A stretch of DNA of 64,000 bases. Origin: Rhizobium sp. C4 (lineage in GTDB: Bacteria; Pseudomonadota; Alphaproteobacteria; Rhizobiales; Rhizobiaceae). Below are positions 17,098-25,027 of the stretch, one piece after another; positions within the stretch are counted from its first letter, which is position 1, and every line of letters starts with the position of its first letter. The notes under the pieces were generated by a model that had not been told where the DNA came from, searched no databases, and saw only the letters and a list, made by a program, of their open reading frames with translations. The stretch lies in the NCBI RefSeq assembly GCF_021026315.1, contig NZ_JAJNCX010000003.1:186001-250000 (forward strand). Reading direction: 5' to 3'. A program made the position numbers and the translations under genes.

Positions 17098-18189
17098 ATG
17101 GCAAACATTCGTTGCGTCAACATCCGCAAGTCCTACGGTGGTCACTCGGTGATCGAGAACCTCAACCTGGACATTGCCGATCACGAATTCGTCGTCTTCC
17201 TCGGTCCCTCCGGCTGCGGCAAGTCCACCATGCTGCGCATGATCGCAGGGCTTGAGGAGATCAGCGGCGGCACGGTCAGCATCGGCGACCGCGACGTCAC
17301 GCATCTCCATCCGGGCGAGCGTGGCGTGGCCATGGTCTTCCAGTCCTATGCGCTTTATCCGCATATGACGGTGGAAGAGAACATCGCCTTTGGCCTGCGC
17401 CGGCAGAAGGTGCCGCAGGCCGAGATTACGCGTCGCGTCCAGCATGTCGCGGGGCTTCTGGGGCTTGAGAGCTTCCTGGAGCGCAAACCGAAGAACCTGT
17501 CTGGCGGGCAGCAGCAGCGTGTGGCCATGGCGCGTGCCATGATCAAGACGCCGAAGCTCTTCCTCTTCGACGAGCCGCTGTCCAATCTTGACGCCAAGCT
17601 GCGCGAAAAGCTTCGGACCGAGATCCGCAAGATGCATCTCGACCTGAAGACGACGACGATCTTCGTGACGCATGACCAGCTGGAGGCGATGACGATTGCC
17701 GACCGGATCGTGCTGATGCGCGCCGGCGCCATCGAGCAGCAGGGCACGCCATCGGAGATCTTCGATCGTCCCGCCACGCGCTTCGTTGCCGATTTCATCG
17801 GGTCGCCGGCCATGAATTTCCGCGATTGCATGGTCAGCCGGAATGGCGACACGGTCGAGCTTTCGGCCGGCTCCTTGCGCCTGCAGGTGCCTTCCGATGA
17901 ATTCGGTGGACTTGCGGACGGCACAACGGTCGAGGTCGGCTTGCGGCCATCGAAAATGGATCTTGCAGCACCCGGCGATTTGAACGCGATCCCGGGCAAG
18001 ATCATCCTGGTCGAGAATATGGGGAGCGATGGCCAGATCATCGTCGATGTCGACGGTCAGGAAATGTCCTTCGTCACCAAGGCTTTCCGTTCGCTCGAAC
18101 CCGGCCAGCCGGTGAGCTTCGCCATCGATCCGACAAGCATCCATGTGTTTTCAAAGGAGACGGGCCGTTCGCTGCGCAAGGCAGTCTGA
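17098..18189 (+). CDS. CUT1 ABC transporter ATP-binding protein (UgpC/MalK type)
   Basis: The 363-residue ATPase has Walker A GPSGCGKST at 36-44, Q-loop in VFQSYALYPHM, the signature LSGGQQQR, Walker B LFLFDEPLSNLD, and the switch histidine in FVTHDQLEAM. A C-terminal TOBE regulatory domain follows after about residue 240 (VEVGLRPSKMDL). The length is normal for the MalK/UgpC group. It energises the permease pair just upstream. A GGAAAAGG ribosome site precedes the ATG. Confidence 0.95.
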   Translation: MANIRCVNIRKSYGGHSVIENLNLDIADHEFVVFLGPSGCGKSTMLRMIAGLEEISGGTVSIGDRDVTHLHPGERGVAMVFQSYALYPHMTVEENIAFGLRRQKVPQAEITRRVQHVAGLLGLESFLERKPKNLSGGQQQRVAMARAMIKTPKLFLFDEPLSNLDAKLREKLRTEIRKMHLDLKTTTIFVTHDQLEAMTIADRIVLMRAGAIEQQGTPSEIFDRPATRFVADFIGSPAMNFRDCMVSRNGDTVELSAGSLRLQVPSDEFGGLADGTTVEVGLRPSKMDLAAPGDLNAIPGKIILVENMGSDGQIIVDVDGQEMSFVTKAFRSLEPGQPVSFAIDPTSIHVFSKETGRSLRKAV

Positions 18190-18214
18190 CGGCGCGCTTC
18201 TGAAAGGAATGACA

Positions 18215-19213
18215 ATGACGACGACACGTTACGAGGAAAAGATCGGCCGCATTCTGGCGGGCCAGTATCGCAAGGGCGATTTCATTCTCGCCGACGCCAA
18301 GGATGCCGACATGTCCGGCGGCATCCAGACAACCGGCCTTCGCCGCGGCAAGGACGGCACGCCCGAAGGCAGCCGCACGCGGACGGAATTCGTGGCCGAA
18401 ATCGAGGCGCTGATTGCGCAGGACGCCGTCGATATCATGCTGACATCGGCCTCCAACATGGAGTTGTTGCAAACGCGCGGCGCCTTTGCAGCCAGCCGCA
18501 TCAAGCCCGCCTTCCGCGCCAATGATACGACGGATGTGTGGGGCATTATCCGCGGCGGGCGTTATCGCGAGACGCCGTCGCGGCCCTTCCGCTCGGCTGA
18601 TCTGTCGCTGGCGCCGGCCGATCTCTGCCTCTATTCGATCACCTTCAACAATGACACGGATGCCGATCTCGCCTCGCTGGAAGCCTTCAGCACCTTCCGG
18701 CGCGATATCCGCGCCGCGGGCAAGCAGTATTTCCTCGAAGTCTTCAATCCCAACATGCCGACCGGTTTTTCGAGCGTGGAGACGGGCGCCTATGTCAACG
18801 ACTGCATCACGCGGACGCTGGCCGGGCTGACGCGCGCCGAGCGCCCGCAATTCCTGAAGGTCGCCTATAATGGTCCAGCCGCAATGGAAGAGCTTGCCTC
18901 CTATGATCCGAGCCTTGTGGTTGGCATTCTGGGCGGTGGATCGGGGACCTTGCGCGATACGTTCGAGCTTGTGCGGCAGGCGGAACAATATGGCGCGCGG
19001 CTGGCGCTCTTCGGCCGCAAGATCAATTCGGCCGAACATCAGCCGTCGCTCGTGGCATGGCTTCGTGCCGTGGCTGACGGTAATGTTGGTTCGGCCGAGG
19101 CCGTGCGCGGCTATCACGATGCGCTGGCCAAGCTGGGCCTGAAGTCGGACCGCACCCTTGACGACGATCTGCTAATCACTGAAGAGGTGTTGAACAAGGC
19201 AACCGAAGGATGA
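18215..19213 (+). CDS. TIM-barrel aldolase-like protein of the polyol operon
   Basis: A 332-residue cytoplasmic protein with the layout of a class I (Schiff-base) aldolase barrel. FILADAKDADMSGG is near the N-terminus, a possible catalytic lysine lies in FLKVAYNGP near residue 215, and a phosphate-site-like GILGGGSGT is near 235-243, followed by ARLALFGRKIN. I cannot place it in a named subfamily. In context it would cleave or isomerise the ketose phosphate made by the kinase and the GlpD-like oxidase. It is unlike the EryC epimerase as I remember it. The ATG at 18215 fits AAAGGA with 6-base spacing; the ATG at 18209 is too close. It overlaps the regulator gene by 4 bases. Confidence 0.65.
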   Translation: MTTTRYEEKIGRILAGQYRKGDFILADAKDADMSGGIQTTGLRRGKDGTPEGSRTRTEFVAEIEALIAQDAVDIMLTSASNMELLQTRGAFAASRIKPAFRANDTTDVWGIIRGGRYRETPSRPFRSADLSLAPADLCLYSITFNNDTDADLASLEAFSTFRRDIRAAGKQYFLEVFNPNMPTGFSSVETGAYVNDCITRTLAGLTRAERPQFLKVAYNGPAAMEELASYDPSLVVGILGGGSGTLRDTFELVRQAEQYGARLALFGRKINSAEHQPSLVAWLRAVADGNVGSAEAVRGYHDALAKLGLKSDRTLDDDLLITEEVLNKATEG

Positions 19214-20178
19214 AGCCCGAAGGCGGACGCAGAATGCAGAGAGAGCAGCATCCATCCAGCAAGATCATCGCCGAAGTGGCGTGGATGTATTATGTCCGAA
19301 ATCTCAATCAGGGCGAGATTTCGGATGCGCTCTCGCTGTCGCGCCCGACGGTGATCAGCTACCTGAAGCTTGCCAAGGAACGCAACATCGTCTGCATCCA
19401 GGTTTCCCCTGAACACTACCGGATGAACGCCACGGCCGATGCGCTGAAGGAAAAGTTCGGTCTGGAAAGCGTGCATGTCGTTCCCGCCGAAGGGCGGGAG
19501 GGCGAGACGCTGACCCGCGCCGTCTGCGAGGTCGCTGCCTATCACCTGCCCGATTTTCTTGAGGAAGGTGATGTGCTCGGCGTCTCCTGGGGGCAGACGG
19601 TCCATTTCGTTTCGGAAGTCGTGCCGAACTGGCCGATCAGGGACGTGACCGTGCGCCAGCTTCTGGGGTCGCTCGCCAACCCGCTGCTCAGCACATCGGA
19701 AAGCTGCACGACGGAAATTGCCCGCCGCCTGGACGCGCATTGCATCACCTTCAATGCGCCCGCCGTCGTTTCGAGTGCGTCACTTGCCACCGCGCTGCGG
19801 GCCGAGCCGATCATCCGCGATCAGCTCGAAGGCATTCGAAGCTGCAACAAGTCGCTGTTCTCGCTCAGCCCCTGCACGCCCGACACCCATGTCGTCCAGT
19901 TCAAGATAGCAACGGTCGATGAAGTGGAAGCTTACCGCCAGCGCGGTGCGGTCGGGATCATCGCGGGACGCTTCATCGATGTCGACGGCAAGGCCGTGCT
20001 CGGCGAACTCGACGAGCGCCTGATCGGCGTCGATCATGATCTTCTGCGATCGATGAAAGGCCTGCTTGTCGTCAGCGGAAGCTTCAAGCGCCACGCAGCA
20101 CGGGCCGCCCTTCGCGGCGGCTTCGCCAACCATCTGGTCGCAGACCTCGAACTCGCCTCCCTGCTTCTCGAGGACTAG
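19210..20178 (+). CDS. SorC/DeoR-type sugar-responsive transcriptional regulator
   Basis: The 322-residue protein has an N-terminal helix-turn-helix (NQGEISDALSLSRPTVISYL, residues about 33-52). A SorC sugar-phosphate-binding domain follows, with GVSWGQTVHFV near 124-134 and GIIAGRFIDVDG near 246-257. This is the regulator type used by eryD, lsrR and sorC: it is released or activated by a phosphorylated intermediate of the pathway. As last gene of the operon (ATGA overlap) it likely autoregulates it through the palindromes at 10745-10807. The effector is unknown. Confidence 0.9.
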   Translation: MKPEGGRRMQREQHPSSKIIAEVAWMYYVRNLNQGEISDALSLSRPTVISYLKLAKERNIVCIQVSPEHYRMNATADALKEKFGLESVHVVPAEGREGETLTRAVCEVAAYHLPDFLEEGDVLGVSWGQTVHFVSEVVPNWPIRDVTVRQLLGSLANPLLSTSESCTTEIARRLDAHCITFNAPAVVSSASLATALRAEPIIRDQLEGIRSCNKSLFSLSPCTPDTHVVQFKIATVDEVEAYRQRGAVGIIAGRFIDVDGKAVLGELDERLIGVDHDLLRSMKGLLVVSGSFKRHAARAALRGGFANHLVADLELASLLLED

Positions 20179-20394
20179 CCGAAGTCGTCTCTCGTTCCGG
20201 CCGGCAGCTCGCGGAGCAAATTGCCAAGGGCAGGGGGAACGGCAGCGATCCTGGGACCGAGCGACGAATGCACTGGTCGCGTCTCCGATCTATCAGCAAT
20301 TCGTCGTGATCCCCCTCAAACGCGCTCCCACCTCTGCATCGCTATGACTGATCGAGCAGCGAATTGATGTTTCGGGATCAGAAGGATAGCAGCA

Positions 20395-20768
20395 ATGAAG
20401 ACGAACGCCGGATGCGCTTCCAGCCATACCCAGCTCACACGCTTCCTTGAGAACCGGGTTCTTCAGCTTCGCCCTGGCGATCCTCAAATCGAGATCGCTG
20501 CAGAGGCAGGTTTTGTGCAGACCAATATGCTCGCCATGATCAGGAACGGTTCCGCTCAGCCGCTGCTCGATCAGGTGCCCTGACTTGCCAAGGCGCTTGA
20601 ATGCGACCGAAAGCGCTATTCTTTCTCGCGATGGAGCGGCCTGGCAACGATACCAAGGCGAGGCAAAGTGCCAAGTGGAGTGCGGACTTGCCGCAGGGAT
20701 TTGCCAAACTATTCGGTGTCGGGGCGAATGCCTTTCGCGTGCGGCAACCGCCGCGGCAACGGACATAG
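20395..20768 (+). pseudogene. Broken small HTH (XRE-like) regulator gene
   Basis: The frame from 20395 encodes a small rhizobial HTH pattern: LTRFLENRVLQL, then EIAAEAGFVQTNMLAMIRNG, then PLLDQVP. A TGA (20581-20583) replaces the expected residue, after which LAKALECD continues in frame. One base is then missing near 20606-20610, and the likeness resumes in another frame (KALFFLAMERPGND) to a TAG at 20766-20768. So there is one nonsense codon and one frameshift. The intact family has about 110-130 residues. The bases 20179-20394 before it hold no supported gene. Confidence 0.65.
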
Positions 20769-20937
20769 ATCCTCCCGCCGAGCACGTGTACGCCCACCGC
20801 CACACCTCCTCGCTGTCTTCCGTTTCCCCTTGCAATTTTTGATAAGTACCCTATCTTAAACTCAATGGCAGCCACTTTAAGGGCGCTGTCATTTTACGGG
20901 CGGCAGTCACCCGAGCCCCAGCAAAAAGGAGGACGAC

Positions 20938-21189
20938 ATGTCTTCCGATTTCAATCCGCATTTGCTTGCTAGCAAAGATATCGGCGTCATCAGAGAAGTG
21001 CTTCGCAATACCGGCTTTCAGTATGAAGAGCCGATGGGCGAACTCGACCGCATCGCGGCCCGATATGCGCTCGATCTTTACCAGCAGGGAACGAGGGAGC
21101 CGCATGCTCTCGTCGCCGCGATCAGTGCCTGGGCAGAAGGCGTGTCCGAGCATGGCGATCGGTCCATGGCACGGGGAGAGGGCGCATGA
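20938..21189 (+). CDS. Small hypothetical protein (83 aa)
   Basis: A short hydrophilic protein with a strong ribosome site (AAAGGAGGACGAC before the ATG). The sequence looks helical (DIGVIREVLRNTGF, then LDRIAARYALDLYQQG) with no recognised motif and no signal peptide. The stop overlaps the start of the next small gene by 4 bases, so the two are co-translated. It opens a run of seven small genes that leads into the GT4/GH130 pair. No function can be given. Confidence 0.6.
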   Translation: MSSDFNPHLLASKDIGVIREVLRNTGFQYEEPMGELDRIAARYALDLYQQGTREPHALVAAISAWAEGVSEHGDRSMARGEGA

Positions 21190-21473
21190 CCATTTCATTT
21201 GCAAACCGGACGCGAACCTATGACGAGCGCCGCGGCGCCATCCGCTTTGTCGGCCATGACGGACTGAAGCAGATCGTATTCCTCCTGTCTGTCGGCCTCT
21301 TCGATCAGGGCGGGGCGGAACCAAACCTGCGGGAACAAGGTTATCTCAACGCCTTTGATCGCGCGCATGGCCGGATTCTCGATATTGCCCGCGCGCTGTA
21401 TCAGAAGAACAAGCGGTCGATCGTCGAGCTCGACGCGAATGCTGTCGGTTCCTCGCTGCGGCTCGCGAGCTGA
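21186..21473 (+). CDS. DUF1488-like small protein (95 aa)
   Basis: Begins MTISFANRTRTYDERRGAIR and continues FVGHDGLKQIVFLL, then YLNAFDRAHGRILDIARALY. The pattern of an N-terminal beta strand pair, a G-H-D turn and a helical end with AFD...I..VA..Y matches DUF1488, small proteins frequent in rhizobia and without known function. It overlaps the preceding gene by 4 bases. Confidence 0.62.
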   Translation: MTISFANRTRTYDERRGAIRFVGHDGLKQIVFLLSVGLFDQGGAEPNLREQGYLNAFDRAHGRILDIARALYQKNKRSIVELDANAVGSSLRLAS

Positions 21474-21521
21474 CAGCCGACACACTGAAATTCTGCGCAA
21501 GATTCGAGTCAGGAGACAATC

Positions 21522-21605
21522 ATGACCTCCGAATTCCTTATGCCATTCAGCGCCTTGGAGGCCTGTGAACGTCTTGAGCGACGTCTCTTTGCCTTGCCAT
21601 GGTAG
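21522..21605 (+). CDS. 27-residue leader-like ORF
   Basis: ATG at 21522 follows a strong ribosome site (CAGGAGACAATC) and opens 27 codons (MTSEFLMPFSALEACERLER, then RLFALPW) ending at TAG 21603-21605. The ATG of the next ORF (21599) lies inside its last codons. It could be a real microprotein or a leader whose translation feeds ribosomes into the next gene, which has no ribosome site of its own. Confidence 0.45.
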   Translation: MTSEFLMPFSALEACERLERRLFALPW

Positions 21606-21931
21606 CGCGGCGAACGCCGCGCGACGGAAATGCCAGTGCCGATCAGCGCGTGTTGAGATCTGTCCTCAAGCGTTCGGGTTATGTGACGTCAGACCTGAAA
21701 GCCGCCGAGGGGCCCGATCACGCCCGCGAGCATGTGATTATCGGCCATATCACCAATGGCATGATCATGAGCGACGCATACCCTTTGTCGAGGCTTCAGA
21801 TCGCCTCTTCCTGGATGCTGGCACTGGAACGCTGGGAAGATGATGGCGGCAGTTTTCCCGCTCCCGGGAGGCCTGATTCGGCGAGGAACGAAACCCTGGA
21901 AACGGAGGACGACGATGGAGAAATCCGATGA
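21599..21931 (+). CDS. Hypothetical protein (110 aa)
   Basis: A hydrophilic protein of 110 residues with RVLRSVLKRSGYVTSDLKAA near 18-37 and HVIIGHITNGMIMSDAYPL near 45-63; the C-terminal third is acidic and looks disordered. There is no recognised domain. The start overlaps the preceding 27-codon ORF and lacks its own ribosome site, which suggests coupling. Codon use is like its neighbours. It overlaps the next ORF by 17 bases. Confidence 0.5.
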   Translation: MVARRTPRDGNASADQRVLRSVLKRSGYVTSDLKAAEGPDHAREHVIIGHITNGMIMSDAYPLSRLQIASSWMLALERWEDDGGSFPAPGRPDSARNETLETEDDDGEIR

Positions 21932-22082
21932 AATCGTCATTCTGGCCGATGTCCGAGCCAGCCTCAACGCGATCCGGCCGCAGGGGCAGAATGTTGTCCC
22001 GCTGCAGCCTCACGATCGGGGCAAGAAATGCAGCATCATCCTGTTTCCACTCAAGGCGCGGGCGGATCCTGCTCGCAACTGA
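21915..22082 (+). CDS. Small hypothetical protein (55 aa)
   Basis: ATG 21915 has GGAGGACGACG just upstream. The product begins MEKSDEIVILADVRASLNAI and ends with a basic-hydrophobic tail (CSIILFPLKARADPARN). No domain is recognised. The strong ribosome site and the tight spacing to its neighbours are the only support. Confidence 0.5.
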   Translation: MEKSDEIVILADVRASLNAIRPQGQNVVPLQPHDRGKKCSIILFPLKARADPARN

Positions 22083-22143
22083 TGAAAATCCTGCGGTCCG
22101 GCTTCACCTCCGCGTCGCCAACCCACCGGAGATGGAGCTTTCG

Positions 22144-22407
22144 ATGTTCATGCGAACGAAGACGAGAACCGTGCATTTTGATGCGCCCTTCACCCTCAAG
22201 GGTCTCGAAGGCCAGCAGCAGCCCGGGGACTACCAGATACAGGACGACGAGGAGCAGATCACGGGACTTTCGTGGCTCGCCTATCGACGGGTCGCAACCC
22301 TGATCGAGGTCGTCGCCGGCAAGAAGACAAGCCTGTTCGACATCGATCCGTCGGACCTGGAGACCGCTCTGGAAAACGACCGCGCTCTATCCGCCAAAGG
22401 GAACTGA
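22144..22407 (+). CDS. Small conserved-looking protein (87 aa)
   Basis: The start at 22144 follows GGAGCTTTCG; ATG 22132 is in frame and also possible. The product reads as a small beta-then-helix protein: RTVHFDAPFTLKGLE, a DYQIQDDEEQITGLSWLAY segment, then RRVATLIEVV and an acidic helix near the end. Similar small proteins of unknown role occur in rhizobia, but I cannot name the family. It belongs to the run of small genes preceding the GT4 gene. Confidence 0.55.
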   Translation: MFMRTKTRTVHFDAPFTLKGLEGQQQPGDYQIQDDEEQITGLSWLAYRRVATLIEVVAGKKTSLFDIDPSDLETALENDRALSAKGN

Positions 22408-22483
22408 TCGGCCCTCGTAGCTGTTATGCCAAGGCGCTACCCAAACAGTTCAGACGAAACCTGCCGATTTTTGGAGAAATGCC

Positions 22484-22687
22484 ATGCCGTCTCATCGCTT
22501 TACCGTCGGACAGGTGGTCCGCCTCGTGACCACAAGAGGCCTCTCGCCTGCCGCCGCCCGCACCTACACCGTCGCGGCCCCCATGCCGGCCTATCACAAC
22601 AGCCCGCAGTATCGACTGTGGAACGCCGAACTTCACCAGGAACGTGTTGCCCAGGAACGGGATCTCGAAGCGGTGGACCTCAAATGA
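22484..22687 (+). CDS. Small beta-rich protein (67 aa)
   Basis: Preceded by TTGGAGAAATGCC. The sequence HRFTVGQVVRLV, then YTVAAPMPA and QYRLWNAELHQERVAQERDL, resembles small rhizobial proteins with the plan F..G..V.L...Y.V....P...QYR.R...E..ERV..E.DL, probably a small beta-barrel. Function unknown. It is the last small gene before the GT4 gene, 60 bases upstream of it. Confidence 0.58.
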   Translation: MPSHRFTVGQVVRLVTTRGLSPAAARTYTVAAPMPAYHNSPQYRLWNAELHQERVAQERDLEAVDLK

Positions 22688-22747
22688 ACCCGATGTCCCG
22701 GCCGCTTGTGGCCTGGACGTTGCTGCCATGTTCTGAAGGGAAAGCCC

Positions 22748-25027
22748 ATGTCCAAGCCAATGCGTATCGCCTTCATCGGCAATTCCCCACCCCGCCAATG
22801 TGGTATCGCCACATTCACCGGTGACCTCTCCCAGGCCATGGCCGGAGCGTCCGAAAACATCCGGACCAGCATCATCGCCATGACCGATGACCAGCAGAGC
22901 TACGCCTATCCACCGGAGGTGATCTTCGAGATTCGCGAAGCCGAGGCGGAAGATTATGTGACCGCGGCGCGGATACTCAACGAGGGTCAATTCGACGCCG
23001 TGTCCCTGCAGCACGAATTCGGCATCTTTGGCGGTCCCGACGGCGACTTCATTCTGAAGCTGCTGGAACACCTGCGTGTCCCGGTAGTCACCACCTGCCA
23101 CACCATCCTCGCCGACCCGACGCCGTCGCAGCATCGCGTCCTGCAGAAGGTTGCCGCCCATTCAAACCGTGTCGTCGTCATGGCAGAGAAGGGGCGGGCA
23201 CTGTTGACGGAAATCTATGGCGTCGCGGCTCCGAAGATCGACGTCATCCCCCATGGCATTCCCGACCGGCCCTTTCACGATCCGGAAACGGCCAAGGCCG
23301 AACGGGGCTATGCCGGCCGACCGCTCATCCTGACCTTTGGTCTGCTCTCTCCCAACAAGGGGATCGAGACGGTGATCGACGCCATGCCTGCGGTCCTGCG
23401 TGAGAACCCGGAAGCCTTGTATATCGTCCTCGGCGCCACACATCCAACGCTGCTTCGCCAGCAGGGCGAGAGCTATCGCGATGGCCTGCGTCAGCGCGCC
23501 GAACGCCTTGGTGTCGACCATGCGGTGCAGTTTCTCAATCATTTCGTCGATCTGCCGACACTGCTCGACTTCATTTCGATGTGCGACGTCTATGTCACGC
23601 CCTATCTGGACGAGGCCCAGATGACGTCCGGGACGCTCGCCTACAGTTTCGGCATGGGCAGCGCGGTCGTCTCGACGCCCTACTGGCATGCCCGCGAACT
23701 GCTGAAGGATGGACGCGGCCTTCTGGTGCCCTTCGGCGACGCGACGGCCACCGGCAAGGCAATTGCCGACCTGCTCGGCGATGACGACGCCCGGATGGCG
23801 ATGCGCAGGCGGGCCTATGATGCCGGGCGCTCGATGATCTGGTCGCATGTCGCCAGGCTCTACCTTGACAGCATGGCCAAGGCCTCCGAGGCGTCGCGAC
23901 CGAAACTCGTCAGCGATCTGGTCTCGATGCGAATGAAGCGTCCGCTACAACGAACGGCCCTCAAGCTTGGGCACTTCCAGGCCATGTGTGACGACACGGG
24001 CATCGTCCAGCACGCGGTATATTCCGTTCCCGACAGATCCCATGGCTATTGCGTCGACGACAATGCCCGCGCGCTCCTGCTCTCCTCGCTCATGTCGGCG
24101 GCAGGTGAGACCGGCATAGGCGATCGGATGACGGCATCCTTCGCGGCCTTTGTCGAGCATGCCTGGAACCCGGATACTGGCCGCTTCCGGAATTTCATGG
24201 GTTTCGATCGACGCTGGCTGGAAAGCGAGGGCTCCGAAGACAGCCACGGCCGGACCCTCTGGGCACTTGGTGCCTGCACGCTCTCCGATGCCGATGCACC
24301 GCGCCGCCATTGGGCAAGTGCGCTTTTTGCGCGGGCCATGTCGGTGACGCTCACCTTCAGTTCGCCTCGGGCGCGTGCCTTTACGCTTCTGGGGCTCAAC
24401 GATTACTGCCGGGCCAATCCGCACGACCACCAGGCAAGCATGTTGCGCGTCCGGCATGCGGAAAACCTGATGGACCTGGAACGGCGCGTGTCGCATGGCC
24501 AGCGCCACTGGTTCGAGGAGGGACTGTCCTACGAGAATGCCCGGCTGAGCCAGGCCCTGATCCTGACCGGCCTCTCCACCAACGTCTTCGCCTTTGTCGA
24601 GACGGGGATCTCGACCCTGCAATGGCTGATGACCCAGCAGACGTCGGACAAGGGCCACTTTCGTGCAATCGGCACCGATGGCTTCTTCGAGATCGGGAAG
24701 GCGCCGAAGCTTTTCGATCAGCAACCGGTCGAGGCGACGGCGACCATATCCGCCTGCCTTGCGGCGTTCGAAGCCACGTCCGACAAGAACTGGATTGCAG
24801 CCGCCTGCAGAACCTTCGACTGGTTCACAGGCAGCAATGACCACGGCGTCTCCCTGGTCGATCCGGAAACGGGCAGCTGCCGCGACGGCCTGCATGCGGA
24901 TCGCCCCAATGAGAACCGCGGCGCGGAATCCGTGCTCTGCTATCTGATCTCCTGCATCGAGATAGCGCAGACCAACCTGAAACTGACCCCTGTGCTTCCG
25001 CGTGCCGAATTCCGGCAATTGTCATGA
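22748..25027 (+). CDS. GT4-family glycosyltransferase fused to an (alpha/alpha)-barrel domain
   Basis: 759 residues in two parts. Residues 1 to about 380 are a GT-B glycosyltransferase: RIAFIGNSPPRQCGIATF at the N-terminus, HEFGIFGG near 93, LTFGLLSPNKGIETVIDAM near 197, and SGTLAYSFGMGSAVVSTPY near 296-314. The usual EX7E pair of GT4 enzymes is not conserved there. Residues from about 405 on begin DDTGIVQHAVYSVPDRSHGY with CVDDNARALLL and look like an (alpha/alpha)6 barrel of glycosidase type. The stop overlaps the GH130-type gene by 4 bases, so the two act together, probably in making and remodelling a mannose-containing glycan. The ATG at 22748 has AGGGAAA upstream. Confidence 0.8.
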   Translation: MSKPMRIAFIGNSPPRQCGIATFTGDLSQAMAGASENIRTSIIAMTDDQQSYAYPPEVIFEIREAEAEDYVTAARILNEGQFDAVSLQHEFGIFGGPDGDFILKLLEHLRVPVVTTCHTILADPTPSQHRVLQKVAAHSNRVVVMAEKGRALLTEIYGVAAPKIDVIPHGIPDRPFHDPETAKAERGYAGRPLILTFGLLSPNKGIETVIDAMPAVLRENPEALYIVLGATHPTLLRQQGESYRDGLRQRAERLGVDHAVQFLNHFVDLPTLLDFISMCDVYVTPYLDEAQMTSGTLAYSFGMGSAVVSTPYWHARELLKDGRGLLVPFGDATATGKAIADLLGDDDARMAMRRRAYDAGRSMIWSHVARLYLDSMAKASEASRPKLVSDLVSMRMKRPLQRTALKLGHFQAMCDDTGIVQHAVYSVPDRSHGYCVDDNARALLLSSLMSAAGETGIGDRMTASFAAFVEHAWNPDTGRFRNFMGFDRRWLESEGSEDSHGRTLWALGACTLSDADAPRRHWASALFARAMSVTLTFSSPRARAFTLLGLNDYCRANPHDHQASMLRVRHAENLMDLERRVSHGQRHWFEEGLSYENARLSQALILTGLSTNVFAFVETGISTLQWLMTQQTSDKGHFRAIGTDGFFEIGKAPKLFDQQPVEATATISACLAAFEATSDKNWIAAACRTFDWFTGSNDHGVSLVDPETGSCRDGLHADRPNENRGAESVLCYLISCIEIAQTNLKLTPVLPRAEFRQLS

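Noticed and set aside
16192-18144. 650-codon minus-strand frame opposite the ABC permease and ATPase genes
   Set aside because: Antisense shadow; Walker A, signature and Walker B motifs lie on the plus strand.
10852-20178. Naming the operon ery (erythritol) or lsr (AI-2)
   Set aside because: Regulator and kinase types are shared, but EryC, RpiB and TpiB are missing, the kinase looks LyxK-like, and the importer is CUT1 rather than the Lsr type. No symbol was given.
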